From assembly GCF_004116405.1 (NCBI RefSeq), contig NZ_SDIC01000007.1, positions 124,001 to 188,000 on the forward strand: 64,000 bases of DNA, read 5' to 3'. This DNA is from Halegenticoccus tardaugens (GTDB lineage Archaea > Halobacteriota > Halobacteria > Halobacteriales > Haloferacaceae). Under the pieces are notes generated by a model that searched no databases, was not told the DNA's origin, and saw only the letters and a program-made list of their open reading frames with translations. The position numbers and the translations under genes were made by a program. Of this stretch, positions 26,312-34,939 are shown in pieces. The stretch's first letter is position 1. Each line of letters starts with the position of its first letter.

Positions 26312-27547
26312 GTGAAGATCCGCGTGCTCGACACGCTCGCCGCGATCACCGCGGGCTTCAGACAGGAGGGGGTGGACATCGTTCGCGACTACGCGATCGA
26401 GCGACACGCCGAGTCGGATGCTTCGCGCGGGGCGACGTTGTTAGACGGAACTGGGACCGCGCTGACCGTGGCGGGGGCGACCCTTGCAAACGCGACAGCT
26501 GCGAACGCTCTGGACGTCGACGACGGCCACCGTGAGGTGAAAGGACACCCTGCAGCCGTCGTCATCCCGGCGGCGATGGCTACCGCCGAGGTGGCGGACG
26601 CCACGATACGGGACTTCCTCGACGCCGTCTACATCGGCTACGAACTCGCCGTTCGAGCCGGACTCGCAATTCACGAGCTCGACGGTGTCTACACGGGGAC
26701 AGGATCGTGGGGTGCACTCGGAGCCGCGGCGGCCGCGGCTCGCCTGAACGGCCTCTCTGAAGAACAGACAGCCCACGCGCTCGGTGTTGCGGAATATCAC
26801 GCTCCTCGGACGCCGATCATGCGCGGCGTCGAACGTCCCGGCATGACGAAAGACGGAATCGGGTGGGGAAGCTACGCCGGTGTCGTTGCTGCAGATCTCG
26901 CCGCGTCGGGCTTCACCGGTTCCGGAACGAACTTCGACGACATCAACGATCGCCACTCTCTCGACGGTCCGTTTCACGTCACTCGGGGGTACCTCAAACC
27001 ACACCCGTGCTGTCGGTGGGCACAGCCCGGTGTTGAAGCCGTCTTAGGCCTCGTGTCGCAGAACGAACTCGATCCAGGCTCGGTCGAACGGATTCGAGTC
27101 GCGACGTTCGAGGAAGTAACTTATCTACAGACGTGCGCCCCGACGAGTCCAGAAGATGCACAGTACTCGTACCCTTATCCCGTTACCGCAGCGCTCGTTC
27201 GCGGCCAATTCACCCAGGCAGAGCACGCTGCAGAGGGTCAATCGGACCCCGAAGTACTCGATACAGCTGAACGTGTCGAGCTACTCGTCGACGAAGCGCT
27301 CGACGCAGCATTCCCCCACGAGTGTCTCGCCCGCGTCGAGATCGAAACCACAGAGGCCACGTACGAATCGGGGGTTACCAAGGCGCGCGGGGCACGCGAC
27401 GATCCACTCTCGGACGCCGCGCGACTGGAGAAAGCTCGGCGGCTCGTCTCGCCGACACTACCGATGACGGTGATTGACCGCCTTGAGATGCGGCTGGACG
27501 ACGGACGGCGATCGGTCGCGTCACTGACTAACTCCTGGCGATCCTGA
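26312..27547 (+). CDS. MmgE/PrpD family protein
   Basis: A member of the MmgE/PrpD family (2-methylcitrate dehydratase, cis-aconitate decarboxylase, iminodisuccinate epimerase). Recognisable features are the N-terminal helix RVLDTLAAITAGF, NALDVDDGHREVKGHPAAVV, ELAVRAGLAIHELDG, and the PrpD-type KPHPCCRWAQPGVEAVLGL. The first standard start codon in frame is GTG 26312, but coding-like family sequence (AVEFARSATIRDAPADVERH) continues upstream to about 26237, where no ATG, GTG or TTG exists before the stop at 26171. Either a rare start codon is used near 26216-26240 or the 5' end is damaged. It lies just after the Rieske gene and ahead of the HTH-10 regulator. Confidence 0.85.
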   Translation: MKIRVLDTLAAITAGFRQEGVDIVRDYAIERHAESDASRGATLLDGTGTALTVAGATLANATAANALDVDDGHREVKGHPAAVVIPAAMATAEVADATIRDFLDAVYIGYELAVRAGLAIHELDGVYTGTGSWGALGAAAAAARLNGLSEEQTAHALGVAEYHAPRTPIMRGVERPGMTKDGIGWGSYAGVVAADLAASGFTGSGTNFDDINDRHSLDGPFHVTRGYLKPHPCCRWAQPGVEAVLGLVSQNELDPGSVERIRVATFEEVTYLQTCAPTSPEDAQYSYPYPVTAALVRGQFTQAEHAAEGQSDPEVLDTAERVELLVDEALDAAFPHECLARVEIETTEATYESGVTKARGARDDPLSDAARLEKARRLVSPTLPMTVIDRLEMRLDDGRRSVASLTNSWRS

Positions 27548-27618
27548 CGCGAGTCGCTCGCGGCCAAGTGATACCCATCCGCGTCCGACGACCAGTGCGA
27601 CGTGGTGTATCAACACAG

Positions 27619-27630
27619 AGTTTTTATACG
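27619..27630 (+). promoter_or_regulatory. Probable TATA box for a leaderless HTH-10 transcript
   Basis: GAGTTTTTATAC at 27619-27630 lies about 26-30 nt upstream of ATG 27654, the distance expected when an archaeal transcript starts at its own start codon. This is a spacing argument only. Confidence 0.45.
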
Positions 27631-27653
27631 GCTGGTTGGCATCCCCCCGAACG

Positions 27654-28349
27654 ATGCTCACAACGAAGGTGTGCGTCCAGTACGACGGCGACTGGACGTC
27701 CGAACTCGCCGATCACGACGTCTTTGGCGAGTTCGTCGCATCCACGTTCCGAAACAACCGCTACATTGGAATGTTGGCGGTGGAGACCGGAGACTGTGAG
27801 ACCGTCCTTGACGTCGTTCGAGAACACAAGACGGTCGAGACGGTCGACCTCGTCGAACGGTACGAGACGCACGAGGGCCGTTGTGCGGCGACCTTTCTCC
27901 TCCGCGGCCGACTCACCGAGGTGACGCCGATGCAGGCGATCATGTACGAGGGGTACCTTCCGATCGGGCCGACGGAGCTGGTTGACGGACGCGAGTGTTT
28001 CGATCTCCTGCTGAATGATCGGAGTGAACTTTCGAGAGCCATCGACCTCCTCGACGAGTTCGGCGACGTCACCGTCGAGCGGATCACGGAGGATTTCCGT
28101 CGCGAGGTGATGCCGAGTCGGGCCGAGTGGCAGGAACTCCTCTCTTCGATTCCGCCTCGCCAACGCGAGTTCCTGAACGTGGCGGCCGAACGTGGGTACT
28201 TCGAGATTCCGCGGCAGGTCACGCTCGAAGACCTCGCCGACGAGATGGATATCACGAAAACGACCGCCTCGAATCACCTGCGAAAGGCCGAACGGAAACT
28301 TATCCAGGTTCTGCTTCCGTACATTAATCTCGCCGCGAATGGCGATTGA
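27654..28349 (+). CDS. HTH-10 family transcriptional regulator
   Basis: A 231-residue Bat-type regulator common in haloarchaea. The C-terminal HTH-10 domain is clear (IPPRQREFLNVAAERGYFEIPRQ, then LEDLADEMDITKTTASNHLRKAERKL). The first 150 residues form an alpha/beta sensor-like domain that begins LTTKVCVQYDGDWTSEL. ATG 27654 is used instead of an in-frame GTG at 27636, because it lies at leaderless distance from a TATA-like box. It stands at the end of the amidohydrolase/Rieske/PrpD gene group in the same direction, so it probably controls it. Confidence 0.85.
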   Translation: MLTTKVCVQYDGDWTSELADHDVFGEFVASTFRNNRYIGMLAVETGDCETVLDVVREHKTVETVDLVERYETHEGRCAATFLLRGRLTEVTPMQAIMYEGYLPIGPTELVDGRECFDLLLNDRSELSRAIDLLDEFGDVTVERITEDFRREVMPSRAEWQELLSSIPPRQREFLNVAAERGYFEIPRQVTLEDLADEMDITKTTASNHLRKAERKLIQVLLPYINLAANGD

Positions 28350-28429
28350 AAGTAAATCGAAGACGGCGATTCAGCGTCCTTGACGTCAGCGCACACTGAT
28401 AGGGTGCGCCTCCACTCAAAGACATCTGC

Positions 28430-28790
28430 CCCAAGTGAAGTACCTCGGGGTTAAGCCCCGAGGCTTCACCGGTTAGGGTATGCACCGCACCCGCAGGCAA
28501 ATGTAATTCCCCTCGACCTTCCCCGGATGAGATCGGCTGGAATCAACACCCGAACGCTCGGTGCGTCCGTGAGGGTCGGTCGCTCCACCACGACCCGATA
28601 GTGTCCGTCTCACCACGTCTCTGACGCGGGGTTTGAGAGACACCACATTTCCATAGTTTGCTCAGTCAGCATTGGATTAAGGTCTTTACCCCGTCTTTGA
28701 GGTTCTCTGACTGTATCAACTGCGTCGAACCAAGTGGTTATATAAACTCTGTGTCGGCTTCACCCTCAGGATCAAGCCCCGAGGCACTCG
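28430..28790. repeat. IS605-type hairpin end(s) in a non-coding gap
   Basis: About 490 bp between the regulator and the DUF389 gene holds no protein I can support. At 28436-28472 a long palindrome GTGAAG...CCTCGGGGTTAAGCCCCGAGG...CTTCAC is present, and a related ATCAAGCCCCGAGGCA lies at about 28768-28783. These look like terminal hairpins of non-autonomous elements. The gap ends close to the 3' end of the minus-strand membrane gene, so the second could be a terminator. Confidence 0.5.
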
Positions 28791-28838
28791 CCTTGCTTAT
28801 CAGTAGAGTCGCTTCAAGATTATCTAGACAGTGGCCGA

Positions 28839-30131
28839 TCACGCTGTTTGGTGTTCAACAAATTCAACATTCACGGTGACGCCATGATCTGTTTTTGCTG
28901 TAATCTGTCGTTTCAGTTGAGTGGCGACGGTTGGATACTCCTTATTTGATGGTCGTTCTACGACCACAGTCACGTCTTGAGATTGGTCGAACATTGGTCC
29001 TTCATTAAATTCCGTCTGGATTTCTATCAATTCGAGATCACGGTATTGTTCCTGACTGAGAACATTCTCAACAGCAGTATTAACGGACTGCTCGAAGGAA
29101 ACGTGAGTCCCGACCGCACTTCCTGCGGTAAGCAGTAAGACTCCGAGAAAAATTGCAACACCCAGCGAGGGGCCAAGACGATCGACGGAGAGGTTTGCCC
29201 GTACGTTGGATTTCACCCATTTTTCAGGTCTATAGCCTAATGCCCAAAATACCACAACCCCCGCGACATGAATTGAAACTGCATTAACAACAAGAAGAAT
29301 AAACGCTCCGAGTGCGATTGCCGGAATGTTCCATGCAATACCAATTCCGACAGCGGCAGCCGCCGGAATAAGCGCTGCAGCAATCATCACACCGACGAGA
29401 GCTACTGAAATACCAGTGGCAAGGCCAACTGCGCCTGCAGCACCAGCACAGACCCCAATAATAACCGAAAGGAGACCAGGAGAGATACGCTGTGCAATTT
29501 GGTTGATCGCTGCAGGGTGCAATGACGAAGGGAAAAATTGTCCATATTTTAGGAACAAACTGAAAGCCAGTCCGCCAATAATGGCGATGCCCAGCCCATA
29601 GGCTTGCGTCTGTATCCCATTTTGAATCATTTGTCGATTACTCAGTACTGTTCCAACACTTGCTGTGAGAGCTGACCCGACTAATGGTGCAATGACCATT
29701 GAGCCAACGACCAATGCCGGAGAGTCAAGAAGAAGACCAGCGGTCGCGACTACTGCGCTTAAAAATGTCATGAGATAGTATGTAAAGGCGTTCGGGAGGA
29801 GTTCAAGCGCCTTTGACCGGAGTTCTTCACTGGCGATACTGTCGTCTTGCTCCTCTCCGACAATGAATCGATCTTCGACATCCTCTATATTCTGCGAAAG
29901 CGCAGACGTCGCGTCAGCGACCACGGTGTATCTGTGTTCGCCGTATCCGTTTTCGTTGAATTTCTCTAAAACTACTTCAAGCGCTTGCTCTGGAACTGGG
30001 AATTCGACAACGATTCCATTTTCGCTATCGCTGATGTCTTCTGAGGCGATATAATCGATATCCTCCTCGTCTAAGATTTGAAATACGTGCTCTTTCTCAT
30101 CCGCCTGAATGAGTGTCCGGACAATTCTCAT
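28839..30131 (-). CDS. DUF389/TIGR00341 family membrane protein
   Basis: A 430-residue integral membrane protein of the DUF389 family. The N-terminal cytosolic domain (about 1-105) begins MRIVRTLIQADEKEHVFQIL, then about seven or eight transmembrane segments follow, with the family core SPALVVGSMVIAPLVGSA and IISPGLLS-type SPGLLSVIIGVCAGAAGAVGLA (these short segments are part of long helices). The soluble C-terminal domain carries VTVVVERPSNKEYP. ATG 30131 matches the usual family start; an in-frame ATG 17 codons upstream seems too early. The function is unknown. It has AT-richer composition than its neighbours and reads alone. Confidence 0.88.
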   Translation of the reverse strand: MRIVRTLIQADEKEHVFQILDEEDIDYIASEDISDSENGIVVEFPVPEQALEVVLEKFNENGYGEHRYTVVADATSALSQNIEDVEDRFIVGEEQDDSIASEELRSKALELLPNAFTYYLMTFLSAVVATAGLLLDSPALVVGSMVIAPLVGSALTASVGTVLSNRQMIQNGIQTQAYGLGIAIIGGLAFSLFLKYGQFFPSSLHPAAINQIAQRISPGLLSVIIGVCAGAAGAVGLATGISVALVGVMIAAALIPAAAAVGIGIAWNIPAIALGAFILLVVNAVSIHVAGVVVFWALGYRPEKWVKSNVRANLSVDRLGPSLGVAIFLGVLLLTAGSAVGTHVSFEQSVNTAVENVLSQEQYRDLELIEIQTEFNEGPMFDQSQDVTVVVERPSNKEYPTVATQLKRQITAKTDHGVTVNVEFVEHQTA

Positions 30132-30333
30132 CTCTATCTGAAAAGACCCTTCAGTTGTATAGATCGTTTGGCCAGTAGTCATTCAAACGCCAGTTGAGAC
30201 CGCGATACCACGGCGCCCCAGCCCCATCTACGATCCTTGCGTTGTGGATGACGGTATCAACTGTCATACTACGCGATCAACGCGAGGTGAAAAATACGTA
30301 CTCGTTTTTACAGATCGGCTGACTTCGTAATAG

Positions 30334-30560
30334 CTGCCGTCGCCGATGCCTGGGGACCCGAACCCATCCTCAAGCCGACACTCGGTGGGTCACTTCCAAC
30401 GGCCGTCTTTGAGTGTGGCCTGAACCTTCCAGTGATAACGATCCCGTACGCGAACGAAGACGGGAACAACCACTCACCCGATGAGAACCTTGTGCTCAAT
30501 TGCTTCCATAATGGTATTTGGATAACGACATAATTGCTTGCAGAGTTTGCCGACGCCGTG
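30334..30560 (+). pseudogene. C-terminal remnant of an M20-type peptidase
   Basis: One frame reads AVADAWGPEPILKPTLGGSL, then PTAVFECGLNLPVITIPYAN and EDGNNHSPDENLVLNCFHNG, ending in a TAA at about 30526. The frame beyond (LLAEFADAVG) would also fit. This is the C-terminal metal-binding strand and helix of M20 dipeptidase-like proteins, which are normally about 450 residues. The rest is absent, so it is a remnant. It lies beside the origin-type repeats at 30640-30683. Confidence 0.6.
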
Positions 30561-30639
30561 GGCGTTGAAAAAGCGATCGATTGGAATGGTGCTGAGAATG
30601 TCCTCGAGATTAAAAACAAACGATCCATCGACCTCACCC

Positions 30640-30683
30640 CACAGCGGTTTTCCTGAGTTACACCTCGATTTTCCCTGAGTTAC
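30640..30683 (-). repeat. Origin-recognition-box-like repeats (type 1) at the 3' end of orc1
   Basis: ACAGCGGTTTTCCTGAGTTA (30641-30660) and CGATTTTCCCTGAGTTAC (30666-30683) are two copies of the type 1 box whose reverse strand reads like ACTCAGGAAAACCGCTGTG at 32360-32378. The second overlaps the orc1 stop codon. The same motif is repeated on the far side of this orc1 gene. Confidence 0.6.
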
Positions 30684-31993
30684 TCTTCGACTCCTCGCAG
30701 GTCGATCGTTATCCACTCGAGGTTCCGATCCTCGAACGCATCCTTCACCTTCTGGGAGTCGACGTCGTCGCTGAACTCGTGTTCGTTCCACTGTCCGCCG
30801 CCGACGCCCTTGTTGTGGTCGATGGTGTTCACGAAGCCGAACATCACCAGCTTCGAGAGGTGGTTGAACATCCCGCGTTGCGTGAGCGGATCCTTTCCGG
30901 TCGCGGCGTTGTACGCGCGGACCACGCGGGCGTACGCGGCGTGGATCGTCCGCGTTCGAGCGGGCGTGAGGCCGGCGTTGTCGAGATGGGCGAGCGCCTT
31001 CAGAATGTAGAGCTTCTCGTCGTCCTGGTCGACGATCGACTCGACGATGTTGCCGTACTCCAGGTCCTTGTCGGCCTGTCGGATGTGGCCCTCGTCGATC
31101 TGCTCCGAGCCGTGCTCCTCGGCGATCTCCGCCGCCCGGCGGAGGAGTCGAATCGCTCTGCGAGCGCTTCCGGACGCCTCCTGGTACGCGAGCGCCGAGC
31201 ACAGAGAGATCGTCTCCTGGGTATAGGCGTCGTCATAGAGAGCTAGCTCCGCGCGGGCGCGGAGGATTTCTGAGAGTTCTTCGGCGTTGTAGGCGGGGAA
31301 CTTGATCTCGGTCTCGCAGAGGCTGTCTTTCACCTTTGGAGAGAGGTTCTTTCGGAAGGTGTAGTCGTTACTGATGCCGATGACGCCGACGCGGACGTTT
31401 TCGACGTAGCCGATATCACGGGATCGCGGGAGTTCGTAGAGGAGCGTGTCGTCGTTCCCGATTTTGTCGACCTCGTCTAAGACCACGAGGACGGTTCCGT
31501 CGAGGGTGTCGAGTTCCTCGTACATGATGTCGTAGACGTCCTGCGGGGCGTAGCCAGTCCCGGTGATCCGATTCCCCGTGTCCCGGAGTCGGTTCACGAT
31601 TCCGACCGCGACCTGGTACGACGACGTCTTGTGGTCCCCCGTGGTGAAATTCTCGCAGTTGATCCAGACGACATTGAGCGTGATTTGCTCGTCTTCGGGG
31701 AGCGTTTCGTTCTTCCGCTCGATGTCGCGTTCGAGGTTCTCCCGGAGGTACTTCGTCGCGGCGGTCTTTCCGACGCCCGTATCTCCGTAGAGAAACGCGT
31801 TCTGCGGCGGGCGACCCTTGTAGATCGGTTTGAAAACACCGGTGTACTGCTTGAGCGCCTCGTCCCGGCAGAGAATCTCTTCGGGCGTGTAATCCTCTTC
31901 AAGAACGTCGGCGTTCTTGATCAACTCGACGTCGTCCGCGAAGATCGAGTCAACATCGTCCATGATAGAATTGAATGCCGTGTCCAACGGCAT
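30680..31993 (-). CDS. Orc1/Cdc6 family replication initiator (first of three)
   Basis: A 437-residue AAA+ initiator that should bind origin boxes and load the MCM helicase. Walker A is GDTGVGKT (residues 70-77) and Walker B VLVVLDEVDK (about 168-177); sensor 1 is GISNDYTF, and a winged-helix region follows after residue 330. ATG 31993 (MPLDTAFNSI) is used; the frame stays open further upstream, but only through the origin boxes. It is transcribed away from the 1.7 kb origin-like region and its 5' side carries type 1 boxes, so it is the probable partner of those boxes. Confidence 0.9.
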   Translation of the reverse strand: MPLDTAFNSIMDDVDSIFADDVELIKNADVLEEDYTPEEILCRDEALKQYTGVFKPIYKGRPPQNAFLYGDTGVGKTAATKYLRENLERDIERKNETLPEDEQITLNVVWINCENFTTGDHKTSSYQVAVGIVNRLRDTGNRITGTGYAPQDVYDIMYEELDTLDGTVLVVLDEVDKIGNDDTLLYELPRSRDIGYVENVRVGVIGISNDYTFRKNLSPKVKDSLCETEIKFPAYNAEELSEILRARAELALYDDAYTQETISLCSALAYQEASGSARRAIRLLRRAAEIAEEHGSEQIDEGHIRQADKDLEYGNIVESIVDQDDEKLYILKALAHLDNAGLTPARTRTIHAAYARVVRAYNAATGKDPLTQRGMFNHLSKLVMFGFVNTIDHNKGVGGGQWNEHEFSDDVDSQKVKDAFEDRNLEWITIDLRGVEE

Positions 31994-32001
31994 TAATCTT
32001 T

Positions 32002-32390
32002 TCCCGAGTTTCCTGAGTTTCCTGAGTCCCCGTGAACTCGCCCCTCTCACACAGCGGTTTTCCTGAGTTCCAGCCGTCAGTCTCACCAGCCAAGCCACTT
32101 CTCGAAGGTTGTGGTATATAAATAACGGTTGTATTTACGACATTTTACTCAGGAAAATCGCTGTCAGACACCTCTACGTCTCTTGTTTTTGCTTCTTCCA
32201 TGAACCAGCTATATTCACCACTACCAATACATTTATAGGCTAGTATAATATAGGCGCTACTTCCACACGAAATGGATGGTGTTGAATTCAGTGAGTAACT
32301 CGGGAAAACTGCTGTCTGGGGGGTGGTGCGGATCATCCCACCCCAACCTTCGCGTGGATAACTCAGGAAAACCGCTGTGTGAGAGGGGAG
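32002..32390. repeat. Type 1 origin boxes (ACTCAGGAAAACCGCTGTG family)
   Basis: One minus-oriented full copy lies at 32042-32070 (CTCACACAGCGGTTTTCCTG core), preceded by partial TTTCCTGAGT copies at 32009-32026. Plus-oriented copies lie at 32145-32167 (TTACTCAGGAAAATCGCTGT), 32293-32323 (GTAACTCGGGAAAACTGCTG) and 32358-32390 (AACTCAGGAAAACCGCTGTG followed by GAGAGGGGAG). The opposite orientations around 32080-32140 are typical of archaeal origin arrays. Similar boxes lie beyond the gene at 30640-30683. Confidence 0.7.
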
Positions 32391-32506
32391 AAAACGAGAC
32401 CTCGGCCAGTCGGAGGCTGCTTCTACGGATGAAGATTAACCAACGAACGAACGGAATTCCGCCTCACGTTGGTTAACCTCTCCAGCCCATCTGACGTATG
32501 TCGGAC

Positions 32507-33639
32507 ACCACTATTTCCGCTAATACACTTACACGATGGATGTTGGCGATTGTACCCACCCACTCTCCCCCCACTATTTCCAGTAAAACGAGCAACGGAA
32601 GTCCATAGAGCTGTTGCGTTTTTTGTTTCGATAGAATTGACTCTGATAACGGCTACGCTTTAGCTACTCTACGGAATAGCTCGAACGCCGTTGTAATAAA
32701 CTTTTCCCATATTTAGAGTTGTCTTTCGCTATGTGATTCTCTTTCGTGGTGCTTTACTGGAAATAGTGGGGAGGGGGTGTTGCGTCATTCTTGTCTACCG
32801 TTTCCCTCCGATGTCTGCTGATTCTGTTTTCTGTCGAGTATACTGGAAACGATGGGGTCTGTTCACTATATAAAGAGACACTTACTGGTAATACTGGAAC
32901 CTGGTGGTTTTCCTTCTCGTGACCCCTCCTGTTGCAGCCACCAAGATTTACTGGAAATGGTGGGGTGGGTTCGACCACTCGTGAATCGAGGCGTTTACTG
33001 GAAATAGTGGGGTGGGGTCACAGTAGTTCAAGCAGGAAGCCCACGGCTTGAGCCGTGGGAGAAATACGACAATGGGCAAGCGGACCGCCGTCGATGGCAC
33101 TCCGCCAACCGCACCGGAAGCGTTACTACCGTGCGCGTTGAACTTTCTATCGGCTGATTGGGATGCTCCAAACGAGAAGCCCGTCCGACAAAGGCACACT
33201 CTCCGGGCAGCCCGACGTGAGAGTGAAAACCGCTTCGTGGGACGGTCGTCGGCCCTGTTCGTGAGGCATCCGAGGTCCAGCATGGATACGCTGTATTGTA
33301 CCACGGGGCCACAGAGCCTCAAGCGGTTGGGCTCCCTCCATCCGTTTTTCGGAGACCTGGTGGCCACGTCCGGCCGAGAGACGCGTTCCTCGTGGGTTGG
33401 GTCGCTCGTCAGGAGGCCCGGAAGACCGAGACGATGAACGCGAGCGGTAGCTCCATGCTCCCCCGTCCTTGGACGGCAGAGTCGGAGTCTCGCAGTCAAT
33501 TACATTGCTCCCATGGGTGGTCCACCGGCGGAGCGAGCCCACGACTTTAGTCGTGGGTACCTGACACTGGAAACGACGGGGTCAATATCGAATAGTGGAA
33601 CCAATGCCCTGTGGTAGTTATACTGGAAATAGCGGAAAC
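32507..33639. repeat. Type 2 origin boxes (TTTACTGGAAATAGTGGGG family)
   Basis: Copies on the minus strand lie at 32507-32526 and 32567-32589. Plus-strand copies lie at 32753-32777, 32839-32857, 32891-32910 (weaker), 32947-32969, 32994-33017, 33563-33585 and 33619-33639 (weaker). The best copies end in a G run (GTGGGGTGGGG), as haloarchaeal origin recognition boxes do. Orientation flips between 32589 and 32753, across the AT-rich interval. This set is close to the orc1 gene at 33687 and distinct in sequence from the type 1 set. Confidence 0.75.
33023..33562 (+). mobile_element. Palindrome-ended non-autonomous element inserted in the origin
   Basis: The left hairpin GCCCACGGCTTGAGCCGTGGG lies at about 33038-33058, and the right hairpin CCCACGACTTTAGTCGTGGG at 33538-33557. 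Between them no protein is recognisable. The ends are like those of the other IS605-type elements of the window. The insert separates the type 2 box at 32994-33017 from the one at 33563-33585, which would otherwise be adjacent. Confidence 0.6.
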
Positions 33640-33686
33640 AACGGTCGAAACAATTATCAGGCTAGCCTGAATCAGTCGAGCACAAT

Positions 33687-34925
33687 ATGACTCCTCGATT
33701 CCAGCCTGACGACACGCTCTACAAGCGTCGGAATACGCTCAAAGTCGAATACGTCCCGGACGATATTGTTGGGCGGGATAACGAGATTGAGGAGTACGAA
33801 GCAGCCCTGCAGCCGATCATCAACGGTGAGTACCCCGACAATATCTTCATCTACGGCAAGACCGGCGTCGGGAAAACCGCTGTGACGAACTTCTTGCTGA
33901 ACGAACTGCAGGAATCAGCGAAACATTTTGAAGTCGACCTCTCTGTCATCTCGGTCAATTGTGATGGCCTTAGTACGAGTTACCAGGCCGCGATTAGTCT
34001 GGTGAACAACCTCCGAGAACCCGAACATCATATCGCCGAAACCGGTCACCCACAATCCAAAGTCTATCGCCTTCTTTGGAATGAACTCAATAAGCTCTCT
34101 GGGACCGTGATCCTTGTTCTCGACGAGATCGACCATATCACGGACGATACGTTCCTCTACCAGATTACTCGTGCAGACAACAACGGATACATCGACAACA
34201 TCCAGCTCGGCCTCATCGGAATCAGTAACGACTCGACGTTCAGAGAGCAACTCGATGCGAAGGTTCAGTCATCACTGTGTGAAACCGAGATTTCGTTCCC
34301 ACCGTACGGCACGGAAGAGCTTCAAAAGGTCCTCGAACAACGGGCAGATATCGCATTCCACCAGAGCGCACTCGAAGAAGGAGTGATTCCGTTGTGTGCT
34401 GCCCTCGGTCGCCAGGATGGTGGAGACGCCCGACGAGCAATCACGCTTCTTCGGAAGGCTGGCGATCTCGCACGCACCGAAAACGCGGATTCAGTTACGA
34501 CCGACCACGTTGAACGTGCCCAGGAGAAACTTGAAGCACAGCAGAGCATGGACATCATGCGCGACCTCACCGAACACGAGCAACTCACACTCTATGCGCT
34601 GACTACACTGGCTGCGGAGGATGCTACACCAGCCCGGTCGCGGATCGTTTACCAGCGCTACAAAGAACTCACAGAATTCTTGGGTCGGGATCCCCGTACT
34701 GCCCGCCGGATGCGCAGCTTCCTGTCCGACTTCGAGATTCTCAATCTAACGCTCTCGCACATGGAACACCGTGGTCAGGACGGTGGAACGTACCGTGAGC
34801 ATGAACTCAACCGCGACATCGCGACTGTCGTCGATGCGCTACAAACGATTATCAGCGAATTCGGTGCTCATCGGAGTATCATCGATTACCTTCCTGACTC
34901 CGGTGAAGAGTTTACTACAATGTAG
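33687..34925 (+). CDS. Orc1/Cdc6 family replication initiator (second of three)
   Basis: A 412-residue AAA+ initiator. Walker A is GKTGVGKT (57-64), Walker B ILVLDEIDH (about 142-150), sensor 1 GISNDSTF, and the RRAITLLRKAGDLAR arginine-sensor region is followed by a C-terminal winged helix. It shares the general build of the first initiator but is clearly a different lineage (for example DDIVGRDNEIEEYEAAL at the N-terminus). It is transcribed away from the origin-like region, with a type 2 box within 50 bp of its start, so type 2 boxes are its likely binding sites. Confidence 0.9.
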   Translation: MTPRFQPDDTLYKRRNTLKVEYVPDDIVGRDNEIEEYEAALQPIINGEYPDNIFIYGKTGVGKTAVTNFLLNELQESAKHFEVDLSVISVNCDGLSTSYQAAISLVNNLREPEHHIAETGHPQSKVYRLLWNELNKLSGTVILVLDEIDHITDDTFLYQITRADNNGYIDNIQLGLIGISNDSTFREQLDAKVQSSLCETEISFPPYGTEELQKVLEQRADIAFHQSALEEGVIPLCAALGRQDGGDARRAITLLRKAGDLARTENADSVTTDHVERAQEKLEAQQSMDIMRDLTEHEQLTLYALTTLAAEDATPARSRIVYQRYKELTEFLGRDPRTARRMRSFLSDFEILNLTLSHMEHRGQDGGTYREHELNRDIATVVDALQTIISEFGAHRSIIDYLPDSGEEFTTM

Positions 34926-34939
34926 CGCAGGAGTACCTC

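Larger units (their letters stand above)
31994..33686. other. Probable replication origin region between two divergent orc1/cdc6 genes
   Basis: Two initiator genes diverge from this 1.7 kb stretch, which holds two separate sets of conserved boxes. Type 1 (ACTCAGGAAAACCGCTGTG-like) sits near the left initiator and type 2 (TTTACTGGAAATAGTGGGG-like) near the right one. An AT-rich section lacking boxes, about 32590-32750, lies between opposed type 2 boxes and is a candidate unwinding element. A palindrome-ended element (33023-33562) is inserted among the type 2 boxes. No protein was recognised. The box pattern is seen directly; the origin function is inferred from known haloarchaeal origins. Confidence 0.75.

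Noticed and set aside
32002..33017. Regular repeats that could be taken for a CRISPR array
   Set aside because: Repeats are short, both-way oriented and irregularly spaced, with no unique spacers of constant length; next to orc1 genes they fit origin boxes.
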